A DNA stretch of 64,000 nucleotides from Methylobacterium oxalidis (GTDB taxonomy: Bacteria; Pseudomonadota; Alphaproteobacteria; Rhizobiales; Beijerinckiaceae). This document shows positions 25,931 to 35,544 of the stretch, piece after piece (position 1 is the stretch's first letter; every line of letters begins with the position of its first letter). The notes beneath the pieces were generated by a model. The model saw only the letters and a program-made list of their open reading frames with translations, was not told the origin of the DNA and searched no databases. The DNA is taken from contig NZ_BJZU01000003.1 in the NCBI RefSeq assembly GCF_007992195.1, positions 124,001 to 188,000 on the forward strand, written 5' to 3'. The translations under genes were made by a program, and so were the position numbers.

Positions 25931-28366
25931 TCAGGCGCTCATCCGCCCCTGCGCCATGACGAGGTGGAGCTTCTCCGCCAGTTCCTCGCGCAGGTAGGGC
26001 TTGCCGAGGAGCGGCAGGTCCGGGGGCACGCCCTGGTCGCTCAGGGCCGAGGCCGTGTAGCCGGAGGTGAGGAGCACGCGCAGGCCCGGCCGCAGGCGCC
26101 GCGCCTCCACCGAGAGCTGCACCCCGTTCATGCCTCCCGGCATCACCACGTCCGAGAACAGGATGTCGATCCGCTCGGGCCCGCGCAGCCGCTCCAGCGC
26201 CGCCGCCGCGTGCTCGGCCGTGAGCGTGCGGTAGCCGAGCTCGCCCAGGCTCTCGACGGCCATCTCGAGGACGCCCGGCTCGTCCTCCACCACCAGCACC
26301 ACCTCGCCGTTCGCCGCCCGCCGCAGGGGCAGGCCGGCCTCCGAGGGCGTGGGCGCGGCCTGCTCGCAGGAGCGCGGCAGGTAGAGCGCGATCGCGGTGC
26401 CGCGGCCGGGGGCGGTCTCGACCTTCAGGTGGCCGCCGGCCTGCCGCGCGAAGCCGTAGACCTGGCTGAGGCCGAGGCCCGTGCCCTTGCCGACGTCCTT
26501 GGTGGTGAAGAACGGCTCGAAGGCGCGGGCGGCCGTCGCCGCGTCCATGCCGACGCCCGTATCCGCCACCGAGACGAGAACGTAGGCGCCGGGCGAGAGG
26601 TCCGGCCGGTCCGCGAGCTCCAGCGCGTCGAGGGTGGCGTTGCAGGTGGTCACCGTGAGGGTGCCGCCGCCCGGCATCGCGTCGCGGGCGTTGACCGCGA
26701 GGTTGAGCACGGCGCTCTCGAACTGGCCGGGATCGAGCCGGACGGGGTCGAGCGCCGCGTCGAGGTCGAGCCGCACCTCCACGGTCTCGCCGACCGCGCG
26801 CCGCAGGAGCGGCTGGAAGTCCTTGAGCAGACGGTTCGGATTGACGGTCTGCGGCCGCAGCACCTGGCGCCGCGAGAAGGCGAGGAGCTTCTCGGTGACC
26901 TCCGCGCCCCGGCGCGCCGCCTGCAGGCCGGACTTCGCGAGGCGCTCGACGCGGGCGCGATTCTCGGGCGCACGCACGATCATGTCGAGGTTGCCGACGA
27001 TGATGGTCAGGAGGTTGTTGAAGTCGTGCGCGACGCCGCCGGTGAGCTGGCCGATCGCCTCCATCTTCTGCGCCTGCGTGAGGCGCTCGTCGGCCTGCCG
27101 CCGCTCCGTGATGTCGGTCGCGACGCCGGCGACGGCGAGCGGGCGGCCGGCCGCGTCGAGGCGCGTGCGGCCGCGCAGGGCGAGCCAGCGCACCGCCTCG
27201 TCGCCGGCCCGGACGATGCGCAGCTCGCAGTCGAGCCGGCCGGCGCGCCCGGCCTCGGCGAGCGCCGCGTCGAGGAGGGGCAGGTCCTCCGGCAGGATGT
27301 GGCGGCGCAGGTCCGGGAGGCCGAAATCCGCCCGCCCCGTCTCGTGGCCGAAGATGCGGTCGAGGCGCGGGCCCCGCCGGATCGCTCCGGTGGCGAGATC
27401 GAGCTCCCAGTCGCCCATGTCGGCCGCGTCGAGGGCGAGGGCGAGGTTGTCCCGCGCGCTCTGCAGCTCGGCGCGCCGCCGCTCGCGCTCCTCGGCGGTG
27501 CGCTCGGCGCGGGCGTAGAGGAAGTCGACCTCGCGCAGGTAGACCGCCAGCACGATGATGCCGGCGAGCAGCGCGCCGAGCCGGCCGGTGACCCAGCCGA
27601 CCGTGCCGCGGGCCGCGCCCGCCAGCGTCACCGCATTGTCGAGCACGAGCAGGAACAGAGACACGGCGAGCCAGAGCTGCAGCACGGTGCGCAGGCGCGT
27701 CCTCCAGCACAGGACCGCCAGGGAGAGCACGGTGAGCGCGACGACGGAGGGTCCGACGCCCGATAGGGTCAGGAGCCGGTAGTCGTCGCCCTCGACCGAT
27801 TTCGGCAGCCACGCGACGTGGCGGGCGACGAGGAGCGTGATCAGCCCGACCGCGACGAGCGTCGCCGCCACGGCGCCCCAGCCCACCCGCGCCGCGCTCT
27901 CCGGCGCAACCGGCCGGCGGCCCCCGCTCCCCTCGAGGATGGCGTAGGGGATCGCGAAGAGCGGCGGCCCGACGTGCCAGAACGTCCAGAGCCACGTCGT
28001 CGTGTCGGGGCCGGTGCCGAGGATGCGGCCGGTGCCGAACAGGTTCGGGAAGCTGAGAAGCTGCACCGAGACGATGAGCGTCGTGTAGAGGCTGCCGGTC
28101 GCGAGCAGCAGCAGCGGCACCGAGCGGGTCCGCCGGTACTGGGCGAAGAACAGGTAGGTCGTCACCGCGTAGACGCCGATCAGGGCGGCCTGATAGGCGG
28201 GCACGAAGCCCGGCATCGGCGCCATCGGCAGCGCCGCGACCGGCACCAGGGTGAAGGTCGCGGCGGCGAAGACGAGGCAGACGAGGGCCGCGAGGCGTCG
28301 TTGAGCCGTCCCGGCGGGCGTGGTCGCCAGGGTCGCCTGTGCGGGAGCCGACGTTACCGCGGCCAT
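25931..28366 (-). CDS. Membrane hybrid histidine kinase (MASE4-PAS-HisKA-REC)
   Basis: 811 residues. Start at ATG 28366 (GGAG 6 bases upstream); 28423 is a longer alternative. The N-terminal 290 residues hold about eight membrane helices and look like a MASE4 sensor (FVPAYQAALIGVYAVTTYLF, TTTWLWTFWHVGPPLFAIPY). Then a short coiled coil, PAS (about 320-430), HisKA with HDFNN (His about 447), HATPase (NLAVNARDAM, DTGVGM, GKGTGLGLSQVYG) and a receiver (about 690-805; phospho-Asp in ILFSDVVMPGG). It is of the same type as the cytoplasmic hybrid kinase at 21-24 kb. The stimulus and the output partner are unknown. Confidence 0.92.
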   Translation of the reverse strand: MAAVTSAPAQATLATTPAGTAQRRLAALVCLVFAAATFTLVPVAALPMAPMPGFVPAYQAALIGVYAVTTYLFFAQYRRTRSVPLLLLATGSLYTTLIVSVQLLSFPNLFGTGRILGTGPDTTTWLWTFWHVGPPLFAIPYAILEGSGGRRPVAPESAARVGWGAVAATLVAVGLITLLVARHVAWLPKSVEGDDYRLLTLSGVGPSVVALTVLSLAVLCWRTRLRTVLQLWLAVSLFLLVLDNAVTLAGAARGTVGWVTGRLGALLAGIIVLAVYLREVDFLYARAERTAEERERRRAELQSARDNLALALDAADMGDWELDLATGAIRRGPRLDRIFGHETGRADFGLPDLRRHILPEDLPLLDAALAEAGRAGRLDCELRIVRAGDEAVRWLALRGRTRLDAAGRPLAVAGVATDITERRQADERLTQAQKMEAIGQLTGGVAHDFNNLLTIIVGNLDMIVRAPENRARVERLAKSGLQAARRGAEVTEKLLAFSRRQVLRPQTVNPNRLLKDFQPLLRRAVGETVEVRLDLDAALDPVRLDPGQFESAVLNLAVNARDAMPGGGTLTVTTCNATLDALELADRPDLSPGAYVLVSVADTGVGMDAATAARAFEPFFTTKDVGKGTGLGLSQVYGFARQAGGHLKVETAPGRGTAIALYLPRSCEQAAPTPSEAGLPLRRAANGEVVLVVEDEPGVLEMAVESLGELGYRTLTAEHAAAALERLRGPERIDILFSDVVMPGGMNGVQLSVEARRLRPGLRVLLTSGYTASALSDQGVPPDLPLLGKPYLREELAEKLHLVMAQGRMSA

Positions 28367-28549
28367 GTCTCGCTCCAGGGCATCCGCGCGGCCGCCGAGG
28401 GGGCGGGGGCGAAGCCTGGCCATGATCTAGCACCTCGCGGCCGACCTGCCCATCGGTCCGGGCGTTCGATCAGCCGCTCGGCCGCCTCGATGCCGGCGCC
28501 GGTTCAGGCCGGGGCGGAGGGCCGTACGGGCCGGACTCCGCCCGCCATC

Positions 28550-28897
28550 TCACCAGCGGTGATGCCAGCCCCAGCCGGCGTGCCGGTAGCCCCACCCGTA
28601 GGGCCGGTGCCAGCCGACCGGGCGGTACCCGCCCCAGCGGTGCCAGCGGGGCCCGTACCAGCCGACGCGGCGGTAGCCGCCCCAGCGATGCCAGCGGGGC
28701 CCGTACCAGCCCACCCGGCGGTAGCCGTAGAAGGCCGGACGGTAGACGATCGGCCGGTAGAACGGGTTCGGGCGGCAATATCCGTAGTGGCCCCGGTGGA
28801 ACCCGGGCCCGCAGCCGTCGCGGGCCTCGGCGGCACCGCCGGTCGCCAGCACGGTGCCGAGGGTAAGGAGAGCGGCTCCTGCAAGCTTCAGTCGCAT
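28550..28897 (-). CDS. Secreted GCG_CRPN repeat protein
   Basis: 115 residues. A signal peptide (1-25) precedes the signature GCGPGFHRGHYGYCRPN, which fits the alphaproteobacterial GCG_CRPN prefix-to-repeats domain. After it come imperfect repeats of GYRRVGWYGPRWHRWG (two full copies and a diverged third), rich in Tyr, Trp, Arg and His. The function of the family is unknown; a cell-surface or matrix role is inferred. The repeats are nearly identical in DNA, so copy number may vary between strains. It has its own ribosome site and lies upstream of a sigma-EcfG promoter on the other strand. Confidence 0.8.
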   Translation of the reverse strand: MRLKLAGAALLTLGTVLATGGAAEARDGCGPGFHRGHYGYCRPNPFYRPIVYRPAFYGYRRVGWYGPRWHRWGGYRRVGWYGPRWHRWGGYRPVGWHRPYGWGYRHAGWGWHHRW

Positions 28898-28923
28898 GGG
28901 CTATTCCTCCGTTCGAGATGCTT

Positions 28924-28948
28924 GGAACAACTTGCAGCCCTTTCCGTT
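28924..28948 (+). promoter_or_regulatory. Sigma-EcfG promoter
   Basis: GGAAC (28924-28928), a 16-bp spacer, then CGTT (28945-28948): an exact match to the alphaproteobacterial general-stress promoter consensus. It reads toward the PAS-LuxR gene, whose start is about 200 bp downstream. Confidence 0.75.
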
Positions 28949-29152
28949 GCGACATGAACGGGATTTAATGTTTCTGTTCTTTTCCCGGCGAATGCAGTAC
29001 GGCGGTGCGGCCGGGAAGGTTCGGTTGCGCCCTGCGATGGGGCGGTCGCGAGCTCGCAGCCATCACGATTTCAAGCTCGGCGGAACCGGGGGCGCCCGCC
29101 ACGGTTGTCGCTCGAATTTGCCCCTTCCGCTTCGAACAGGCTCGGGACTCAC

Positions 29153-30610
29153 GTGACGGAAGCCGTCGAACGGTCGGAACTCCGGCAGATCGTCGCCGGA
29201 CTGACGGAGGGGGTGATCCTCGTCGAGGGCGACGGGCGCATCCTCTGGGCGAACGACGCGGCGGTCGCCATGCACGGCGCCGAGAGCGCCGACGCGCTCG
29301 GCGCCTCGATCGACGGCTACCGCCAGATCTACCGGATGCGCTACCGCGACGTCGCCTCGCCGCCCGATCACCCGATGGACCGGTTGATGGCGGGCGAGTC
29401 CTTCCGGGACGAGATCGTCGACGTGACCTCCCCGCGCGACGCCGACCTCGCCTTCGTGCACTCGCTGCGCAGCCTCGTCGTGCGGGACGCCGGCGGCGCG
29501 CCCTCCTGCCTCGCCCTGATCCTGCAGAACGTCACCCCGCAATTCGAGGCGGAGGAGCGCTTCGAGCGGACCTTCGGCGCCAACCCGGCCCCGGCCGTGA
29601 TCTGCCGCCTCTCCGACCTGCGCCACGTCAAGGTGAACAGCGGCTTCCTGGAGATGACGGGCTACCTGCGCGACGACGTCGTCGGCCGCAGCGTCTACGA
29701 GATCGACGTGCTGGCGGGCGCGCGCAACCGCGATCTCGCCATCGAGCGCCTGAAGGCGGGCCGCACCATCCCGCAGATGGAGGCGAGCCTGAACCTGCCG
29801 GACGGCGGCTCGCGCTTCGTCATCGTGGCGGGGCAGCCGATCGAGATGGGCGAGGAGCCGTGCATGCTCTTCACCTTCGCGGATCTGGAACTGCGCCGGA
29901 AGGCGGAGATCGCCCTGCGCCAGAGCGAGGAGCGCTTCGAGACGGCGTTCCGCCTCAACCCCGTGCCGACGCTCCTCTTGCGCGCCTCCGACCAGGCGGT
30001 GACCGGCATCAACGCGGCCTTCACGCGGGTGTTCGGCTACGGCGAGGACGCGGTGATCGGCCGGACGCCGCAGGGCTTCGGCCTCCTGAGGCGGGATGCG
30101 GCACGCGAGCACTTCGCCGCGCTGGTCGCGCGGCCGGGACCGACGGAAGGGTTCGAGACCTGCCTGAATCACCAGGACGGCGAGGAGCTCGACAGTCTCG
30201 TTTCCGCCGAGCGCGTCGCGATCGGCGACGCGGAGTTCCTGCTCGTGGTGCTGCAGGACATCACCGACCGCAAGCGGGGCGAGCGCGAGCTGTTCGCGGC
30301 GATCGAGACGGTGATGGCCGACACCTCCTGGTTCAGCCACGGGCTGATCGAGAAGCTCGCGAGCCTGCGCCACCCGGGCCGGCGGGGCGAGGGGCCGGCC
30401 GTGCGCCTCACCTTCCGCGAGCGGCAGATGCTGGAGCTGATCTGCTCGGGCCTCAGCGACGAGGCGATCAGCCGCCGCCTCGGCCTGTCCCGCAACACCG
30501 TCCGCAACCACACCGCCGCGCTCTACCGCAAGCTCGGTCTGCACAAGCGCTCCGAGGTGATCATCTGGGGCCGGGACAACGGCTTCCCCTCGGGCGGCAC
30601 GGCCGGCTGA
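29153..30610 (+). CDS. PAS-domain LuxR-type transcriptional regulator
   Basis: 485 residues from GTG 29153; TTG 29105 is an alternative, and neither has a strong ribosome site. Three PAS-like units are seen (about 5-125, 140-255, 270-390; typical text ILVEGDGRILWANDAAVAMH and GINAAFTRVFGYGEDAVIGR). The C-terminus (about 415-478) is a LuxR helix-turn-helix: LTFRERQMLELICSGLSDEA, SRRLGLSRNTVRNHTAALYRKLG. It probably senses a small molecule or redox state in the cytoplasm. A sigma-EcfG promoter 205 bp upstream suggests general-stress control. Confidence 0.88.
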   Translation: MTEAVERSELRQIVAGLTEGVILVEGDGRILWANDAAVAMHGAESADALGASIDGYRQIYRMRYRDVASPPDHPMDRLMAGESFRDEIVDVTSPRDADLAFVHSLRSLVVRDAGGAPSCLALILQNVTPQFEAEERFERTFGANPAPAVICRLSDLRHVKVNSGFLEMTGYLRDDVVGRSVYEIDVLAGARNRDLAIERLKAGRTIPQMEASLNLPDGGSRFVIVAGQPIEMGEEPCMLFTFADLELRRKAEIALRQSEERFETAFRLNPVPTLLLRASDQAVTGINAAFTRVFGYGEDAVIGRTPQGFGLLRRDAAREHFAALVARPGPTEGFETCLNHQDGEELDSLVSAERVAIGDAEFLLVVLQDITDRKRGERELFAAIETVMADTSWFSHGLIEKLASLRHPGRRGEGPAVRLTFRERQMLELICSGLSDEAISRRLGLSRNTVRNHTAALYRKLGLHKRSEVIIWGRDNGFPSGGTAG

Positions 30611-30613
30611 GCG

Positions 30614-30642
30614 CGGAACGCCGAACCCGCCCGCCCGTTCCG
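30614..30642. promoter_or_regulatory. Palindromic, two-way sigma-EcfG promoter
   Basis: On the plus strand GGAAC (30615-30619), a 16-bp spacer and CGTT (30636-30639). On the minus strand GGAAC (30641-30637), a 16-bp spacer and CGTT (30620-30617). The ends form a perfect inverted repeat, CGGAACG and CGTTCCG. The plus-strand reading would drive the gene at 30698; the minus-strand reading would run antisense into the PAS-LuxR gene. Confidence 0.65.
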
Positions 30643-30697
30643 TTCGCGTCGGCGCCCGTCGCGGCACGGGGCGCGGACCGAGCGACGAGAGGCGCCC

Positions 30698-31315
30698 GTG
30701 ACGAAGTCAGTCCTCACCGCGGCGATCCGGATCGCCTGGATCACCGCCGCTCTCATGCCGGGGCTCGCGGCGACCGCCGCCGCGCAGGGCGACAGGCCCG
30801 CCAATCTCTGCGCCGAGCTCGCCGCCTTCCTGCACCCGCCGGCGCAGGACCAGGCGACCGGCACGCCCCCGCCTCAGGCCGCCACCGCCGTGCAGGCGCC
30901 CGCGCAGGACAAGCCGGTGCCGAAACCCGCCGACAGCGGTGCGCCGCAGAAGGAATCCGGGCAGAGCGGCCCGATCCCGAACGCGGGTCCGGGCGCCTCC
31001 GGCCCGCAGGGCGAGAGCCAGAAGGACAGCCAGGCCGCCCCGAAGGCCGAGGCGCGGGCCGGGCCCAAGGCGGAGACAAAGCCGGAGACGAAGCCGGAAG
31101 CAAAGCCGGAGACGAAGCCGGCGGGCGCCCCGGCGGCGCCGAGGCCAGACCCGGATTCCGTCTCCCGCGCCGATCAGGCCGCGGCCTCGAACGACCTGCG
31201 CGGCTGCCGCGACGTGGCGCAGAGCCTGCGCCGGTCGGGCGTCGCGATGCCGGCGCCGCTGCTCGCACTGGCGGCGATGGACCTGAAGTTCCTGGAAGCC
31301 GCCGAGGCACCCTGA
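30698..31315 (+). CDS. Secreted Pro/Ala/Lys/Glu-rich hypothetical protein
   Basis: 205 residues, GTG start. A signal peptide (1-29, ending AAA) is followed by a short Cys-containing part (NLCAELAAFL), a long low-complexity stretch (about 45-150) rich in Pro, Ala, Lys and Glu with ETKPE-like repeats, and a C-terminal helical part (ADQAAASNDLRGCRDVAQSL) with a second Cys. The low-complexity part may span the periplasm or cell wall. No family is recognised. The palindromic sigma-EcfG promoter 59 bp upstream makes it a likely general-stress gene. Confidence 0.65.
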   Translation: MTKSVLTAAIRIAWITAALMPGLAATAAAQGDRPANLCAELAAFLHPPAQDQATGTPPPQAATAVQAPAQDKPVPKPADSGAPQKESGQSGPIPNAGPGASGPQGESQKDSQAAPKAEARAGPKAETKPETKPEAKPETKPAGAPAAPRPDPDSVSRADQAAASNDLRGCRDVAQSLRRSGVAMPAPLLALAAMDLKFLEAAEAP

Positions 31316-31401
31316 TCGGTCGGGCCATTCCCGGACACGCCGTAGCGGACCGCGCTGCCGGCTGCTCGGCGCCGCCGAAGGCTATTCGGTGCCGCCCGAG
31401 G

Positions 31402-32001
31402 CTACTTGGCGCTGCCGAAGGCCGGGGCTGCCTCGAGTTGCGCCTTCGTCAGGCGGATCTCGGCCTCGGTCGGCTCGCCGATCGGCACGGTGGCGCGGCC
31501 GCGACCGGCATCCGTGCGCGCGGTCGAGCCCGTGGCGGCGTTCTCGGCTCCGCTGCGGCGCTCCTCCACGGCCGGCAGGGCCGCGTCGCTCGTCTCGGCA
31601 CCCGGCATCCGCTCGGCGCCGGCCGATTTCGCCGCCTCGGCCGAGGGCGCGTTCGCCGGGGTCGCCACGGAGGTCGCGCGGGAGGTCTCGGCGCCGCCCG
31701 CGTTCCAGGCGAGCAGGTTGAAGGGCACCGCGACCTGCTTCTCGCCGATGCCGAGAAAGCCCCCGACATCGATGACGACGGCGCGCACGCGGCCCTCCTC
31801 GTCCACGAGCACGTCGTCGATCTTGCCGACGCGAACGTGGTCCTGCCCGATCACGGTCAGGCCCTTCAGCTTCGCGGCGCTGAACAGGCCCGGCGGGCGG
31901 GCGCTCAGGAACGGCGCCTGCCCCGCCTCCCCTTGCGCCCAGGCCGGGGATGCACAGCCGAAGGCGAGCGCGAGCGCCGCGGCGCAGGCATGTCGAACCA
32001 T
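31402..32001 (-). CDS. Secreted PRC-barrel domain protein
   Basis: 199 residues. A signal peptide (1-22, ending WAQ) precedes a PRC-barrel domain (about 38-100; LKGLTVIGQDHVRVGKIDDV, VRAVVIDVGGFLGIGEKQVA). The rest is Ala/Glu/Thr-rich and poorly ordered until the last 25 residues (PTEAEIRLTKAQLEAAPAFG). PRC-barrels occur in photosystem H subunits and in many small alphaproteobacterial envelope proteins of unknown function. It lies beside mcmA, 77 bp away, on the same strand but downstream of it. Confidence 0.82.
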   Translation of the reverse strand: MVRHACAAALALAFGCASPAWAQGEAGQAPFLSARPPGLFSAAKLKGLTVIGQDHVRVGKIDDVLVDEEGRVRAVVIDVGGFLGIGEKQVAVPFNLLAWNAGGAETSRATSVATPANAPSAEAAKSAGAERMPGAETSDAALPAVEERRSGAENAATGSTARTDAGRGRATVPIGEPTEAEIRLTKAQLEAAPAFGSAK

Positions 32002-32078
32002 GTGAGGATCCTCCCACCGAACTCTCGTCGGGGGAGAACGGGCGCGACCGCGCCGGGGTTCACCGCCGGCCGGGCGGG

Positions 32079-34241
32079 CTACTCGGCCGCCTGCCGCTCC
32101 ACGTAGCCGAGGCGCTCGTTCAACTCGCCGATCAGCTTCACGGCGGCCTCGGCGATGACGGTGCCGGGCGGGAAGATCGCGGAGGCGCCGGCCTCGTAGA
32201 GGGCGGCGTAGTCGCCGGGCGGGATGACGCCGCCGATCACGATCATCACGTCCTCGCGCCCCGCCTCGGTCAGCGCGGCCTTCAGCTCCGGCACCAGCGT
32301 CAGGTGGCCGGCGGCGAGCGAGGAGACGCCGACGATGTGCACGTCGTTCTCCACCGCCTGGCGCGCGGCCTCGGCGGGGGTGGCGAAGAGCGGCCCGATA
32401 TCGACGTCGAAGCCGAGGTCGGCGAAGGCGGAGGCGATCACCTTCTGGCCGCGGTCGTGCCCGTCCTGGCCCATCTTGGCCACGAGGATGCGCGGGCGCC
32501 GCCCGTCGTTCTCCTCGAACGCCTCCACGAGCTTGCGGACCTCTTCCACCACCGGCGACATGCCACCCACCTCACGCTTGTAGACGCCCGAGATCGAGCG
32601 GATCTCCGCCCGGTGCCGGCCCCACGCCTTCTCGAGCGCCTCCGAGATCTCGCCGACCGTTGCCTTGGCCCGCGCCGCGTCGACGGCGAGCGCCAGCAGG
32701 TTCTCCGTGCCCTCGGCGGCCTTGGTCAGCGCCGCGAGGCGGCCTCGCACGTCGGCCTCGTCGCGCTCGGAGCGCAGGCGCTTCAGCTTGTCGATCTGGA
32801 GCGTGCGCACGTTGCCGTTGTCGACGCGCAGGAGCTCGATGGCGCGCTCGTCGTCCGGCTTGTACTTGTTGACGCCCACGATCGTCTGGCGGCCGGAATC
32901 GATCCGCGCCTGCGCGCGGGCCGCCGCCTCCTCGATGCGAAGCTTCGGGATGCCCGCCTCGATGGCCTTGGCCATGCCGCCGAGCTCGTCCACCTCGCGG
33001 ATGTGCTCCCAGGCCCGGGCCACGATGTCGGCGGTGAGGCGCTCCACGTAGTAGGAGCCGCCCCACGGGTCGACGATGCGGCAGGTGCCGCTCTCCTGCT
33101 GCAGGAAGAGCTGCGTGTTGCGGGCGATGCGGGCCGAGAAGTCGGTTGGCAGCGCCAGCGCCTCGTCGAGCGCGTTGGTGTGCAGCGACTGCGTGCCCCC
33201 CTGCGTCGCCGCCATCGCCTCGATGCAGGTGCGGGTGACGTTGTTGAACACGTCCTGCGCGGTGAGCGACCAGCCGCTCGTCTGCGAGTGCGTGCGCAGG
33301 GGCAGCGACTTGTCCGACTTCGGGTCGAACCCCTTCACGAGCTTCGCCCAGATCAGGCGGGCGGCCCGCATCTTGGCGACCTCCATGAAGAAGTTCGTCG
33401 AGATCGCCCAGAAGAAGGACAGCCGCGGCGCGAACTGGTCGATCGTCAGGCCCGCGGCGAGGCCGGCCTTGATGTACTCGACGCCGTCTGCGAGCGTGTA
33501 GGCCAGTTCCAGGTCGTTCGTCGCGCCCGCCTCCTGCATGTGGTAGCCGGAGATGGAGATGGAGTTGAACTTCGGCATGTTCGCCGAGGTGTAGGCGAAG
33601 ATGTCCGAGATGATCCGCATCGAGCCCTTGGGCGGGTAGATGTAGGTGTTTCGGACCATGAACTCCTTGAGGATGTCGTTCTGGATCGTGCCGGCGAGCT
33701 TCTGCGGCGGCACGCCCTGCTCCTCGGCGGCCACGATGTAGAGGGCGAGGATCGGCAGCACCGCGCCGTTCATCGTCATCGACACGGTCATCTCGTCGAG
33801 GGGGATCCCCGAGAAGAGCGTGCGCATGTCGTAGATCGAGTCGATCGCGACGCCCGCCATGCCGACGTCGCCCGAGACGCGCGGGTGGTCCGAATCGTAG
33901 CCGCGATGGGTGGCGAGATCGAAGGCGACCGACAGGCCCTTCTGCCCGGCCGCGAGGTTGCGCCGGTAGAAGGCGTTCGAATCCTCGGCCGTGGAGAAGC
34001 CGGCATATTGCCGGATCGTCCAGGGCTGGGTGACGTACATCGTCGGGTAGGGCCCGCGCAGGTAGGGCGCGATGCCCGGATACGTGTTCAGGAACTCGAT
34101 GCCCGCGCGGTCCTCGGGGCCGTAATGCCCCTTCACGGGGATGCCCTCGGGCGTCATCCAGGGCTCGCCCGCCGCGGGAGGCGGGCCGGCGGCGGCCGCC
34201 TCGTAGGGAATCGTCGCGAAATCGGGGATGCGGGACGTCAT
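32079..34241 (-). CDS. scpA: Methylmalonyl-CoA mutase
   Basis: 720 residues (also named mcmA in Methylobacterium). It interconverts (R)-methylmalonyl-CoA and succinyl-CoA with adenosylcobalamin; in methylotrophs this step belongs to the ethylmalonyl-CoA pathway for glyoxylate. The substrate domain includes [40 protein letters not shown] and [10 protein letters not shown]. The C-terminal B12-binding domain (about 585-715) has the base-off motif DGHDRG and then [10 protein letters not shown] single chain of this length is the large-subunit type, which can act alone or with a small partner not in the window. A clean TATAAT lies about 35 bp upstream. Confidence 0.97.
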   Translation of the reverse strand: MTSRIPDFATIPYEAAAAGPPPAAGEPWMTPEGIPVKGHYGPEDRAGIEFLNTYPGIAPYLRGPYPTMYVTQPWTIRQYAGFSTAEDSNAFYRRNLAAGQKGLSVAFDLATHRGYDSDHPRVSGDVGMAGVAIDSIYDMRTLFSGIPLDEMTVSMTMNGAVLPILALYIVAAEEQGVPPQKLAGTIQNDILKEFMVRNTYIYPPKGSMRIISDIFAYTSANMPKFNSISISGYHMQEAGATNDLELAYTLADGVEYIKAGLAAGLTIDQFAPRLSFFWAISTNFFMEVAKMRAARLIWAKLVKGFDPKSDKSLPLRTHSQTSGWSLTAQDVFNNVTRTCIEAMAATQGGTQSLHTNALDEALALPTDFSARIARNTQLFLQQESGTCRIVDPWGGSYYVERLTADIVARAWEHIREVDELGGMAKAIEAGIPKLRIEEAAARAQARIDSGRQTIVGVNKYKPDDERAIELLRVDNGNVRTLQIDKLKRLRSERDEADVRGRLAALTKAAEGTENLLALAVDAARAKATVGEISEALEKAWGRHRAEIRSISGVYKREVGGMSPVVEEVRKLVEAFEENDGRRPRILVAKMGQDGHDRGQKVIASAFADLGFDVDIGPLFATPAEAARQAVENDVHIVGVSSLAAGHLTLVPELKAALTEAGREDVMIVIGGVIPPGDYAALYEAGASAIFPPGTVIAEAAVKLIGELNERLGYVERQAAE

Positions 34242-34274
34242 GCGCTCGCTCGTGCGGGGCTCGAATTGCGGCGC

Positions 34275-34280
34275 ATTATA
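34275..34280 (-). promoter_or_regulatory. -10 element before methylmalonyl-CoA mutase
   Basis: TATAAT on the minus strand, 34 bp before the start codon. No good -35 is seen at the usual spacing, so it is only a candidate promoter. Confidence 0.4.
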
Positions 34281-34357
34281 GGCAAGGCGGGGGGGAGGGC
34301 TACTCCCACTCTGGTCGACCTGAGGCGGCCCCTCCCCTCGCCGGGCGTTGCCGCCCC

Positions 34358-35350
34358 TCAGGGCTTGTCGCCGGCCTTCGCCTCCTTGGCGGCGCTCTCC
34401 TTGTCCATCTGCGCGGCGAACTCCTCGGGCGACTTGTCGATGAGGTCCTGCAGCATGCGCTCGACCTTCGCGAGGTCCTCGCCCTTCGGGCACGGCTTCT
34501 CGGCGAGCGCCTCCTTCATGCCCTTGCGGAGCTCGGCCTCGGCCGGCCCCATCTCGGCCTTCATCGCCGCGACCTTGGTGTCGAGGTCGGCGCGCTGCTT
34601 GCCGGTCGAGCGGATATCGCAGGTCTTGAGCGCCTCCTGCACCATGCCGGCGACGAAGTAGACCGCCACCCGCTCCTTGCTCGGGAGGGCCGGCGCCGCC
34701 GCGACGGCGGGCGCCGCCTGGGGAGCGGGGGCCGCGACGGCGGGCGTTGCGGCCTGGGGTGCGGGCTGCGGGGCCGTCGCGACCTGCGGGGTCGGCGCGG
34801 GAGGCGCAGCGACCTGCGGGGCGGGCTTGGCGAGATCGGCCGCCGCGGCGGCGGCCGCGTCGCAGCGCTTCAACGCGTCGTAGGCGTCGGGCAGGCCGGC
34901 GAGGTCGAAGTCGGCGTCGCCGTCGCTGAAGCGCAGGACGAGCTTCTTGGCGCCGATCAGATCCGGAAGGATGCGATCCGGGAAGCTCGTGTACAGGGTG
35001 GTGTCGTCGCCGGTCCACTTCGAGTTTTTGAGGACCATGCGCTTGTCGAGCAGGAAGGCGACCTCGACCTCCTCCTTCTTGTCCCAGCCCCAGTTCTCGT
35101 AGCCGAGCGAGATGATCACGACGCCCTCGTCGCGCTTCAGCACGACGGCGTTCTCGGCGTCGTCATCAGCCTTGTCCTTGTAGATCTTGGCCGCGAGGCA
35201 GGCATGGGCCCCGCTCATCGAGAGATCGCGCTCGACCTCCCATTTGCCCACCTTTTCGAACAGCTTCCGATCGGCGGCCGCGCCGGGATAGACCATGCCG
35301 ACGAAGAGTGCCGCGCCCGCGAGACCTGCGGATAATGCCTGGAATCTCAT
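34358..35350 (-). CDS. Secreted hypothetical protein with Ala/Pro linker
   Basis: 330 residues. A signal peptide (1-25, ending GAAA) is followed by a folded domain (about 27-165; [23 protein letters not shown] and a paired Cys near KRCDA) that looks like a periplasmic small-molecule or stress domain of unknown type. Then comes a 60-residue Ala/Pro/Gln linker, and a helical C-terminal domain (about 230-330; [37 protein letters not shown]). The two domains are likely separate in space. No family is firmly recognised. Stand-alone gene. Confidence 0.65.
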   Translation of the reverse strand: MRFQALSAGLAGAALFVGMVYPGAAADRKLFEKVGKWEVERDLSMSGAHACLAAKIYKDKADDDAENAVVLKRDEGVVIISLGYENWGWDKKEEVEVAFLLDKRMVLKNSKWTGDDTTLYTSFPDRILPDLIGAKKLVLRFSDGDADFDLAGLPDAYDALKRCDAAAAAAADLAKPAPQVAAPPAPTPQVATAPQPAPQAATPAVAAPAPQAAPAVAAAPALPSKERVAVYFVAGMVQEALKTCDIRSTGKQRADLDTKVAAMKAEMGPAEAELRKGMKEALAEKPCPKGEDLAKVERMLQDLIDKSPEEFAAQMDKESAAKEAKAGDKP

Positions 35351-35544
35351 GCTGTGCCCCCGAAAATCCGACCCGTCCGGGACGTGCGGCCGTGCGCCGC
35401 CGTCGCTTCTGTTCTTGGACCGGCGAGACTTAGCACGCCGCCCGGTGCGACTTTCTTAATCTGCGTTCCTGATCGCTGAAAAGGGGAAACGATTTGTCAC
35501 GCGCCGGCCCGACCCGATCCCGGCGCGACGAGATCAATCGAGCG

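Noticed and set aside
34242-34357. Possible cobalamin riboswitch before methylmalonyl-CoA mutase
   Set aside because: The gap is too short and lacks any B12-box-like sequence; only a TATAAT was found.
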